Origin: JAOUGY01 sp963785075
GTDB lineage: Bacteria; Actinomycetota; Acidimicrobiia; Spongiisociales; ZC4RG35
NCBI GenBank assembly: GCA_963785075.1
Contig: CAWATW010000010.1
Span: 496,001 to 560,000, forward strand
Length of the DNA stretch: 64,000 bases
Reading direction: 5' to 3'
Shown here: piece by piece, positions 41,466-49,300 of the stretch
How the letters are laid out: the number at the start of each line of letters is the position of its first letter
How positions within the stretch are numbered: the first letter of the stretch is position 1
Program-made: the position numbers and the translations under genes
The notes under the pieces: generated by a model
The model's input: the letters and a program-made list of their open reading frames with translations, nothing else
Databases searched by the model: none
Told to the model about the DNA's origin: nothing

Positions 41466-41921
41466 ATGTCGAGCACGTTTCCAGTGGTCCGGAAGGGGTA
41501 TGACCCCGAAGCCGTCGAGTCGTTCGTGAAAGAACAGGCCGAGGCATGGCGCCTCCAGCTGGAAGAGGCGGTCGGGGCGTTGGAGGAGTGGCGTCGGAGG
41601 GCCGAGGCCCTGTCGGAACGCTCCGCCCATCTCGAGCGGCAGATTCGAGAGCTCGAACGGATACACGACGAGCGGGTCAGCACCCTCGAGGCATCGATCG
41701 CAGAACTGACGTGGTCGAGAAACCGGGCGAAGGACGAGCTCGCCGATCTCGAGGAGGCTCACACCCGGGCGTCGGGCGAGGCCGCGACGATCCTGCGGGA
41801 GGCACGGAGCGAAGCTGCGCGGATCGTTTCGGCTGCCGAGGAGGAAACTCAGCGGTGGTTCGCTGCTGCACGCCGCCGCATCGAGCTCGCGGAGTCCCAC
41901 GCCGGAGTACACGCCGACTGA
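41466..41921 (+). CDS. DivIVA-like coiled-coil protein
   Basis: 151 aa. The N-terminus STFPVVRKGYDPEAVESFVK matches the DivIVA/Wag31 lipid-binding segment (F..VxxGYDxxEVdxFl). Nearly all the rest is predicted coiled coil (EEWRRRAEALSERSAHLERQ, RDELADLEEAHTRASGEAAT-type heptads). DivIVA proteins mark curved membrane at poles and septa. The usual actinobacterial DivIVA is longer, so this is probably a minor paralogue. Divergent to the roadblock/GTPase cluster, it could provide the polar landmark. ATG 41466 is chosen because the conserved segment begins there. Confidence 0.7.
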   Translation: MSSTFPVVRKGYDPEAVESFVKEQAEAWRLQLEEAVGALEEWRRRAEALSERSAHLERQIRELERIHDERVSTLEASIAELTWSRNRAKDELADLEEAHTRASGEAATILREARSEAARIVSAAEEETQRWFAAARRRIELAESHAGVHAD

Positions 41922-41956
41922 CGAGAACCGCTTGGTCGTTGATCAGCTTGTTGCTT

Positions 41957-42063
41957 GGTCCGATGTCCGAGGTCCGACGTCCGAACGCTGCCGGACCTCG
42001 GACCCGACACCAAGGCAGCAGGTTCCCAGCAGACTGAGGGTGAGGTGACCCGGACATCGGACC
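41957..42063 (+). repeat. GTCCGAN heptamers and nested inverted repeats
   Basis: Four direct heptamers GTCCGAN (N = T, G, C, A) at 41958-41985. The first part pairs with distant copies: an 11-bp inverted repeat TCCGAGGTCCG (41966-41976 with 41992-42002) inside a 13-bp one, GGTCCGATGTCCG (41957-41969 with 42051-42063). The block lies between the DivIVA-like gene and satD. It may terminate the first transcript, act as a protein-binding array, or both. Confidence 0.7.
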
Positions 42064-42111
42064 ATTGCGCTCCCGGCCAATGACCTCCGCATTCGGTCTG
42101 CTGCCCAGTTG

Positions 42112-42140
42112 TTGATAATCGTCAACATCAATGATATTGT
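42112..42140 (+). promoter_or_regulatory. satD promoter with dyad
   Basis: -35 TTGATA (42112-42117), 17-nt spacer, -10 TATTGT (42135-42140), then 6 nt to the GTG start, so satD is probably leaderless. A dyad TGTTGA-N6-TCAACA (42110-42127) overlaps the -35 and could be an operator. Confidence 0.65.
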
Positions 42141-42146
42141 CATGAG

Positions 42147-42782
42147 GTGACAACAATTCCCTCGGTGGCAGCTGTCATCGGTGATGTCGTCGACTCACGA
42201 TCGTACCCGGACCGCCCCGAGCTCCAACGACGTGTGATCTCGGCGCTCGATTCCTCGGTGGACCGGGTGCGGCCCATCCAGCCGTTTGCGATGACGATCG
42301 GCGACGAGTTCCAAGGGGTGTACCAGACATTGGAGCACGCCCTGGTGGCGACGTTCGTGATCCAGATCTCGCTGACGGGTGTCGCAAGGATCCGCTTCGG
42401 CATCGGGGTGGGCTCGGTGACGGTCATGTCGGAGGAGGGTCCCTTCGGTCAGGATGGGCCCGCATGGTGGGATGCTCGGGCGGCGATCGACACCGTCAAG
42501 GCAGCCGAGCGTTCGTACGGATCGCCGCCCCACTGGATCACTGCGATCGGAGGCAGCGACCCGGCACATGAAATGCACCGCTCATACCTCCAGCTCAGGG
42601 ATCATGTGATTGCCGGGATCGACGAGGTCGACGCCGATATCGTTGGCGGACTCATGGACGGAGACACCCAGAGCGCCATCGCCGATCGCCTTGCCCTCGA
42701 CAAGGGCGCGGTGAGCCGCAGGGTCTCCGGACACGGGCTCTCGGCTCTGCTGCGGTCCCTGCCGGTGCTCGATGATGCGTGA
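42147..42782 (+). CDS. SatD family protein
   Basis: 211 aa. The N-terminus VAAVIGDVVDSRSYPDRPEL and the core PFAMTIGDEFQGVYQTLEHA, RIRFGIGVGSVTVMSEEGPF are typical of the SatD family, whose function is poorly defined. The C-terminus holds a helix-turn-helix-like segment (QSAIADRLALDKGAVSRRVS), so DNA binding, perhaps to the dyad over its own promoter, is possible. GTG start without Shine-Dalgarno. The stop overlaps the next small membrane protein gene by 11 nt. Confidence 0.8.
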   Translation: MTTIPSVAAVIGDVVDSRSYPDRPELQRRVISALDSSVDRVRPIQPFAMTIGDEFQGVYQTLEHALVATFVIQISLTGVARIRFGIGVGSVTVMSEEGPFGQDGPAWWDARAAIDTVKAAERSYGSPPHWITAIGGSDPAHEMHRSYLQLRDHVIAGIDEVDADIVGGLMDGDTQSAIADRLALDKGAVSRRVSGHGLSALLRSLPVLDDA

Positions 42783-43116
42783 CATCGTTGTTTTCATCAT
42801 CGCTGCCGGGCTGCTGACCTGGCCCTCCAATCAGGTGGTGCGCTGGCTGCTCAGGCTGGCCCGCACGGATTCGCAATCCGTTTCCGGTGCAGGTCGTTGG
42901 ATCGGCGTGCTCGAACGGCTACTCGTCTTCGTGCTGGTCGTGATGGGTGAGGCCGCCGCTGCCGGCCTGGTCGTCGCCGCCAAGAGCATCCTCCGATACC
43001 CGGAGCTCACCGGGGACGACCCCGCAATCGATCCGGAATACGTGCTCATCGGGTCTTTGTCGAGTTGGCTCCTGGCGTTCGCAGTGGCCGGCGGAACGGT
43101 TGCCCTCCTGGGGTAG
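42772..43116 (+). CDS. Small membrane protein, SatD partner (DUF3307-like end)
   Basis: 114 aa, three hydrophobic segments. The first (DIVVFIIAAGLLTWPSNQVV) is at the N-terminus. Then GRWIGVLERLLVFVLVVMGE, AAKSILRYPELTG and EYVLIGSLSSWLLAF resemble the C-terminal half of DUF3307 proteins, which often sit beside satD. Here only that half is present, so this is either a natural short form or a truncated one. Overlap with satD indicates co-translation. Function unknown. Confidence 0.7.
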   Translation: MMRDIVVFIIAAGLLTWPSNQVVRWLLRLARTDSQSVSGAGRWIGVLERLLVFVLVVMGEAAAAGLVVAAKSILRYPELTGDDPAIDPEYVLIGSLSSWLLAFAVAGGTVALLG

Positions 43117-43119
43117 CCT
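43114..43119 (+). promoter_or_regulatory. -10 box of leaderless DegT gene
   Basis: TAGCCT, overlapping the stop codon of the preceding gene, then 7 nt and ATG 43127. No Shine-Dalgarno is present. Confidence 0.45.
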
Positions 43120-43126
43120 CTCTCGC

Positions 43127-44239
43127 ATGCCACGGGTGTACCTCTCGCCGCCGGACGTCGGCGATTCAGACCGCAATGCGCTGATTCGCGCCTTCGACAG
43201 CGGGTGGATCGCCCCGCTCGGCCCCGAAGTCGACCGTTTCGAAGAGGATCTCGCTCGAGTCACGGGTCGGGGGTTTGGCGTGGCTCTGTCGAGCGGAACG
43301 GCAGCGCTCCACTTGGCGCTGTTGCTGGTGGGAGTGGAACCCGGAGATCGGGTTGCCGTCCAGTCCCTCACCTTCGCCGCCACCGCCAACGCCGTGCGCT
43401 ACGTCGGAGCCGTACCGGTGTTCGTCGATTCCGAGACAGCGTCGTGGAACATGGATCCGGACCTTCTCGGCGAATTGCTGGCCGCCGGTGACATCAAAGC
43501 CGTGATATCGGTCGACCTGTATGGCCAGTGCGCCGACTACGAGCGGATCGAGGCTGCATGCCGCGAGTACGAGGTCCCGCTCATCGAGGACGCCGCCGAA
43601 GCGATCGGTGCGACCTACCGCGGCCGGCCCGCAGGGAGCTTCGGGAAGATCGCCACCCTGTCGTTCAACGGCAACAAGATCATCACCACCAGCGGAGGTG
43701 GTGCACTGGTCACCGGTCGCACGAGTTGGGCGGAACGCGCTCGCTTCCTCGCCACACAGGCCCGGGATCCGGCTCCTCACTATCAGCATTCCGAGTTGGG
43801 ATACAACTACCGGATGTCGAACCTGCTGGCGGCTTTGGGCCGGACACAACTGGGCGACCTCGAACGTCGCGTCGAGCGCCGCCGAGCTCACAACAGCTTC
43901 TACCGGGCGGCGCTGGCCGATCTTCCGGGCGTGGAGTTCATGCCGGAGGCGCCAGGGTGTCGGTCGATCTTCTGGTTGACCGCGCTCACGATCGACTCTG
44001 CGCAGGCCGGCACCGATCGGGAATCGATCCGGCTTGCGCTGGAACAGCACGACATCGAGTCGAGGCCGGTCTGGAAGCCGATGCACCTGCAGCCCTACTA
44101 CGCCGGCTATCCCTCGATCGGCGGGAGAGTGTCGGCGCAACTGTTCGACAACGGTCTGTGTCTGCCATCCGGGTCGACGCTGTCAGACCACGATCGTGAT
44201 CGGGTGGTCGAGATCGTCCGCTCCGAGTTTGGTGGATGA
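43127..44239 (+). CDS. DegT/DnrJ/EryC1/StrS family aminotransferase
   Basis: 370 aa PLP-dependent sugar aminotransferase fold. SGTAALHLALLLVGVEPGDR (PLP phosphate and ring stacking region), VDLYGQCADYERIE, PLIEDAAEAIGATYRGRPAG (Asp binding the PLP nitrogen) and SFNGNKIITTSGGGALV (Schiff-base Lys) are all present. Such enzymes convert ketosugars to aminosugars for surface polysaccharides or natural products. No sugar biosynthesis genes surround it, so the substrate is open. ATG 43127 is chosen because the family N-terminus (YLSPPDVGDSDRNALIRAF) follows. Its stop abuts the convergent DUF4032 gene. Confidence 0.9.
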   Translation: MPRVYLSPPDVGDSDRNALIRAFDSGWIAPLGPEVDRFEEDLARVTGRGFGVALSSGTAALHLALLLVGVEPGDRVAVQSLTFAATANAVRYVGAVPVFVDSETASWNMDPDLLGELLAAGDIKAVISVDLYGQCADYERIEAACREYEVPLIEDAAEAIGATYRGRPAGSFGKIATLSFNGNKIITTSGGGALVTGRTSWAERARFLATQARDPAPHYQHSELGYNYRMSNLLAALGRTQLGDLERRVERRRAHNSFYRAALADLPGVEFMPEAPGCRSIFWLTALTIDSAQAGTDRESIRLALEQHDIESRPVWKPMHLQPYYAGYPSIGGRVSAQLFDNGLCLPSGSTLSDHDRDRVVEIVRSEFGG

Positions 44240-45439
44240 TCAACGGGAGTCGAGCGGATACCCCGGTCGCCCTCGCTCCATCCAGTCCGCGACCGCTGCC
44301 TCGATCCCGACATCGGACCCGGCGCCCGTCGACATCATGTATCGGTGGTACAGGACGTCGCAATAGGCCTGGATCGGATCGGCGACTCCACCGATGGCGG
44401 CGAGCCGCGCCAGCATCGGCTCGAACACCGTTGCTCGCCACTGGATCGCCACGATGCTCTTGCCGGTGGCGCTGTGGTGGTGGTGGGTGGCCTGGTAGTA
44501 GTACAGATCTGAGAGGATCTGGCGGGCCTGCTGCTCCAGGGCCTCGATGCCGGTGAGGGCCTTGAGGCGAGAGCTGTGGAAGCTGCGTCCACCGACGCGC
44601 AACTGAACCCGCAGCTGCGACCCGCCCTCGGTCGGAACGAGGTCGACCTCTTCGACGTCGAACCCCAGGTCATTGAGTCTGCCGATGCGGTCCTCGATGC
44701 GATAACGCTCGTCCGAGCCGATCACATCCTCGCTCTGGAGCTCATCCCACAAGGCCTGGTATCGCTCGGCGATGTCCTCGCCGAGCCCGAGGTCGGCCTC
44801 GTCGATGTCCCTTCCCATCTGGGCTGCGATGTCCGCCATGCCGCCAGCGACATTGATGATCATGATGTCGAGGTCCTCTCGACGCTGCCCGTCGGAGAGC
44901 TCCCCATCGGGATAGATGGCGGCGGTCTCGGCGTCGACCATGATCGTCTCGATGGCTTCGGCGTCGAATCGGTACAGAACGTTCGACAGCGAGCAGTCGC
45001 CCCAGTAGACGCCGTTGAGATGAAGCTGAACGAGGAGTTGGGCAAAGGCATTGAGCATCTGGCCGCGGCGCGGGCCGAATCCGGCCCCGGCGAGCAATTC
45101 GCGGTACGAGAACGAGAACGGTTCGTACAGCGTGATGAGTGCTGCGCTCTGCTCGGCGTGCCGATCGGGGTGGCGTCCTTCCACGAGGCCCACCGGTGTC
45201 ACCGCGGGCATGCCCAGTGACTCGAGCGCCCGCAAGACCCGGTAGTCCTGCTGGGCGGCTCTCTGTGACAGCTCCTTGACCACATAGATGGCACCGGGAT
45301 ACTCGAAGAAGCGGACCTCATGACGCGAGATGCCTTTGGGCAGCACGACCATGTGCGGAACCTCCCAGTCGCGGATCGATTGGTCCCACGGCAGGTCGAG
45401 GAAGTCGGGATGTCCGGGGCGTACTGTCAGCTCTGACAC
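44240..45439 (-). CDS. DUF4032 protein with kinase-like fold
   Basis: 399 aa. RFFEYPGAIYVVKELSQRAA supplies a kinase-like ATP-binding Lys, and GVYWGDCSLSNVLYRFDAEA followed by IMVDAETAAIYPDGE gives a catalytic-loop and metal-binding pattern (GDxSxxN ... DAET) like lipopolysaccharide (WaaP-type) kinases. The C-terminal half is the DUF4032 domain (ATHHHHSATGKSIVAIQWRA). An actinobacterial family of unknown role. Convergent with the DegT gene with no gap. Confidence 0.82.
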   Translation of the reverse strand: MSELTVRPGHPDFLDLPWDQSIRDWEVPHMVVLPKGISRHEVRFFEYPGAIYVVKELSQRAAQQDYRVLRALESLGMPAVTPVGLVEGRHPDRHAEQSAALITLYEPFSFSYRELLAGAGFGPRRGQMLNAFAQLLVQLHLNGVYWGDCSLSNVLYRFDAEAIETIMVDAETAAIYPDGELSDGQRREDLDIMIINVAGGMADIAAQMGRDIDEADLGLGEDIAERYQALWDELQSEDVIGSDERYRIEDRIGRLNDLGFDVEEVDLVPTEGGSQLRVQLRVGGRSFHSSRLKALTGIEALEQQARQILSDLYYYQATHHHHSATGKSIVAIQWRATVFEPMLARLAAIGGVADPIQAYCDVLYHRYMMSTGAGSDVGIEAAVADWMERGRPGYPLDSR

Positions 45440-45481
45440 CGTCGGGAATGTAGTGGGTTGCGGTGGCCGCTCGAATGCTCG

Positions 45482-46315
45482 TCAGCCGGTTGGGGCGACC
45501 TGACACGTCGGGCACCAGTACGTGATCCGGGCGTGGCGCACGCCGATGTGTCGCGACACGATGGCGGTGTTGCAGCGATGGCAGGCCTGTCCGGTGCGCT
45601 CGAACACCCAGGATTCGAGGCCTGGTCTACGATATCCGGTGGTGACGCGCCCACCCCGTCGACCGGCGTTCGGAACCATGAGCTTGCGTGCTCGTGCCGC
45701 CAGCGCGTCGACACGCTCGGAGTCGATCGATCCCAGCGTCCGCTCCGGGTGGAGATGCTCCAGGAACAGGATCTCGTTCTTGTATTCGTTGCCGATACCC
45801 GCCATGACCCGTTGATCGAGCAGGAAGTCTGCGAGAAGCGTGTCGGGAGGGAGCAGCCCCGCCCTCGTGCGGTAGGACTCGATGTCGAACTCGTCGTCGA
45901 GCACGTCCGGGCCCAGCCGGCGAAGTGAGCGATCGATGATCCGCGTCCGCTCGACCTCGACGGTGGGCGCCGAGTAGCAGAGAACCATATGGGTGGCGGT
46001 CCGGAGCAGCAGACGGACGGCTCCGGGCTCGTCGGTAGGGCGACCCGTGCGTTCTCCTTCGGTCTCGACCATGCCGTTGTCGGACTGGATGCGCCAACGC
46101 CCCGGCATGCCGAGCCATACGTGAATCGTCATCGCGCCTTCCACGTCGATCAAGAGATGCTTCCCATGGGTTCGGATGTCCGCCACGCGGGCGCCCACCA
46201 ACCGATTTGCCCACCGTCGTACGTTGGGGGATCCATCCACCTCGAGAAGCTCCTTGCCGACGAGCGCAGGCCGTAGCTTGGCTGCCGCTCGGGCATAGGA
46301 ATCACCTTCGGGCAT
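45482..46315 (-). CDS. nei: Endonuclease VIII-type DNA glycosylase (Nei)
   Basis: 277 aa. MPEGDSYARAAAKLRPALVG: Pro2 nucleophile and Glu3 of the Nei subfamily (MPEGD). The H2TH region is MAGIGNEYKNEILFLEHLHP, and a C-terminal zinc finger (CHRCNTAIVSRHIG ... YWCPTCQ) is complete. Removes oxidised pyrimidines with AP-lyase action. The ATG overlaps the 3' end of lhr by 14 nt; the lhr-nei pairing is also known in mycobacteria, suggesting joint use in repair. Upstream in-frame codons belong to the lhr reading area and are rejected. Confidence 0.92.
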   Translation of the reverse strand: MPEGDSYARAAAKLRPALVGKELLEVDGSPNVRRWANRLVGARVADIRTHGKHLLIDVEGAMTIHVWLGMPGRWRIQSDNGMVETEGERTGRPTDEPGAVRLLLRTATHMVLCYSAPTVEVERTRIIDRSLRRLGPDVLDDEFDIESYRTRAGLLPPDTLLADFLLDQRVMAGIGNEYKNEILFLEHLHPERTLGSIDSERVDALAARARKLMVPNAGRRGGRVTTGYRRPGLESWVFERTGQACHRCNTAIVSRHIGVRHARITYWCPTCQVAPTG

Positions 46316-49300
46316 CGATCCGGAGCCCCCGATGTGTGTGCCGGAACCCGAACTCCGTGAGCGCACGACCCAGCGGAGCGGCCGCGATCGGCTCGCCGTC
46401 CACCGTGTCGAGCGTTGCCCGTCCTCGCCGTGTGGCGATGTCGGCGATGGCAGCTGCCACCGGATGCACGAGCGCCGGGTCGGCATCGAACATCCGCACC
46501 TTTCGGCCATCGACGAAGGCGACGAGGGATCCGTTTGCCAAGACCACCTGTGAACCCGCTATCCGCCCGATTCGGCCGTCCTCGATCGCCGGCCAGTCAA
46601 GGGCCGCTCCGTAGGGATTTGCGGGGTCGGTGGCCGCCAGCGCAACGACGACATCGTCGGAAGGAGCCCGGAGCCGGTCGACTGCGCCGGGCAGGGCGAA
46701 CTGCGCCCCGCCGAGGCCCTCCACGAAATACCCTCGCCGTACCTTGCCGGCTTCCTCGAGTTGTGACAGCACCGGGTAGATCCCGCTGAAACCGCCGGCC
46801 ACCGACTCGTGTGCCACCGCTGCCCGGGTGAGCACGCCGTGCCGGCGCAGGAGTTGGTCTACGAGGGCGGCCGCCCGGCGAGTCGGCTCGGGGTGTTCCC
46901 AGAGCAGATCCGACACGAGTGACCATCGGCCGGCCGCGTGGGGCGGAAAAGTCGAAGGAACGTTGGGGCGCCTACCCGAACGTGAGCGTCCGGTCGATCG
47001 AAGGAATGCGCGCACCGGTGCGAAGCTGTCGTTGGTCACTTCGCCCGCCCAGACGAGATCCCACAGGGCGGCGAGGATCTCGGCCGGCTCACCGCCGCCG
47101 CAGGCTCCATACAGGTCGCGAAAGAAGGCTGCACCTCGCCGTTCGAGGTGGGCGCGTATCGCATCGTGGTGTGGGCCAGAGGGTCGTTCGACGGAGGCGT
47201 CCGTGAGCAGCGCCGGGAGATGATCGCGGTGGTACAGCGCAACCCGCCCGTCGCGAGCACCGATCGAACCTCTTCCGATCCAGGCGACCTCGCCCTCGAT
47301 GCACAGTTGGTCGAGCTGGGGGCCTCCGTCGACGAGGCGAGCAGAGAGGACCTCGCTCTCCAGCACCGACGCCGGAATCTCGAGCGCCTGGAGCTGGTGG
47401 AGAACATCGAGCATCGCCGAGCGGCCGCGGGCAGGTGGGTCCGTGACGCCGTGCCATGCGGGCAAGAACCGGGCGAGCCCTCCGGCATCCACCGGCTCGA
47501 TCTCATGGCGCAGGGCGGCGAGTGATCGACGTTTGAGCCGCCGCAGGACCTCCATGTCGATCCATTCCTGACTGGCTCCACCGGGTCTGAAGGCTCCCCG
47601 TGTCACGCGGCCGGCCGACTCGAGCCTGGCGAGTGCCGTGTCGGCCACGCCACGGGGCAGCCCCAGTGCGGCTGCGGCCTCGTCGACCGTGAACGGGCCG
47701 TGGGTTCGTCCAAAACGGCCGACGACGTCTCCGAGAGGATCGGCGACAGGCTCGAGGAAGACCGAGGGTACCCCTTGCGGCGGTTGGACGCCCAGTGCGT
47801 CCCGCAGTCGGCCTGCGTCTTCGACCGCGGCCCAACGTGCGGCACCCGCCATGTGTACCCGGATGACCCGGCGTGCCCGTTCGAGCTCTTCGAGGAGGTC
47901 CAGAGTGTCGGTCTCGGTGCTTCGAATCGCCACGTCGTCGGTCCCGAGAGGGCCGAGATCCTTCAGCAGGTCGTGGATCCCATCGGGACCGCGGACTCGG
48001 CGCTCTTCGGTGAGGCGCTGCAACTCGAGCTCGAGATCGGCCAGCACCTCGCCGGAGACGAGCTCACGCAGCTCGCTCTCTCCGAGCAGCTCGCGAAGCA
48101 GGTCGCGGTCGAGTGTCAGGGCGGCTGCACGGCGTTCGGCGAGTGGTGTGTCGGCCTCGTAGAGGAACGCGGCCACGAACGCGAAGAGCAGCGACGATGC
48201 GAACGGTGAGGGTGTCCGGCTCTCGACCTCTACGACCCGGATCGCCCGGGAACGGATGTCTCTCAACACGCCCTGCAGCGCGGGTAGGTCGAAGTCGTCT
48301 TGGAGGACCTCCCGAAAGGTCTCGAGCACGATCGGGAAGGAACCAAACTGCTTGGCGACCTTCAGGAGATCGGCAGCACGACGCCTCTGCATCCACAGCG
48401 GTGTTCGCTTGCCGGGCCTGCGGCGGGGGAGAAGGAGCGCACGGCCTGCCGCCTCCCGGAATCGGGCGGCGAAGAGCGAGGTGTCGGCCAGATGATCGAG
48501 GAGGATCGACTCCACTTCTTCCGGCTCGAGGGTGAGATCGGAGATCGATGGCGTCTCGTCGGCATCGGGGAAGCGGAGCGCGATGCCGTCGTCCGACCAG
48601 ATCACGTCGACGTCGATCCCGGCCGTCTCCCGGAGTTTGGTGGTCAGGGCCATTGCCCACGGCGCATGCACCCTGGCACCGAGTGGCGACAGCATGACGA
48701 TTCGCCAGTCGCCGATCTCGTCGCGGAAGCGCTCGACGACCATCGTCTGGTCGGAGGGCAGGGCCCCGGTCGCCTCGCGTTGTTCCTCCAGGTATCGCAC
48801 GAGATTGGTCGCCGCCAGCTCGTCGAGCCGGAACTCGGCGACGAGACGCCGGGTCGCATCGTCGGGGGAGAGCGAGCCCAGCTCTCTGATGAATCGACCC
48901 ACGGCCTGGCCTGTCTCCATGTTCCGTCCGAGGGAATCGCCATGCCAGAAGGGCATCTTGGCGCCGGGCTCGCCGGGTGCCGGAACCACTTCGACCCGAT
49001 CCGGGCCGATCTCGGTGATTCGCCAGCTGGAGGATCCGAGCAGGAACACATCGCCCTGTCGTGACTCGTACACCATCTCCTCGTCGAGCTCACCGACCCG
49101 GGCACCATCGGGCAGCTGGACCCGATACAACCCGCGGTCGGGGATGGTTCCGGCATTGGCCACGGCGAGCTGCCTCGCACCCGGCCGCGCCGACACCACG
49201 CCGGTGATGCGGTCCCAGGTCAGTCTGGGGCGGAGCTCTGCGAAGAGATCCGACGGATAGCGCCCGGCGAGCATGTCGAGCGTGGACTCGAAGACAGCGC

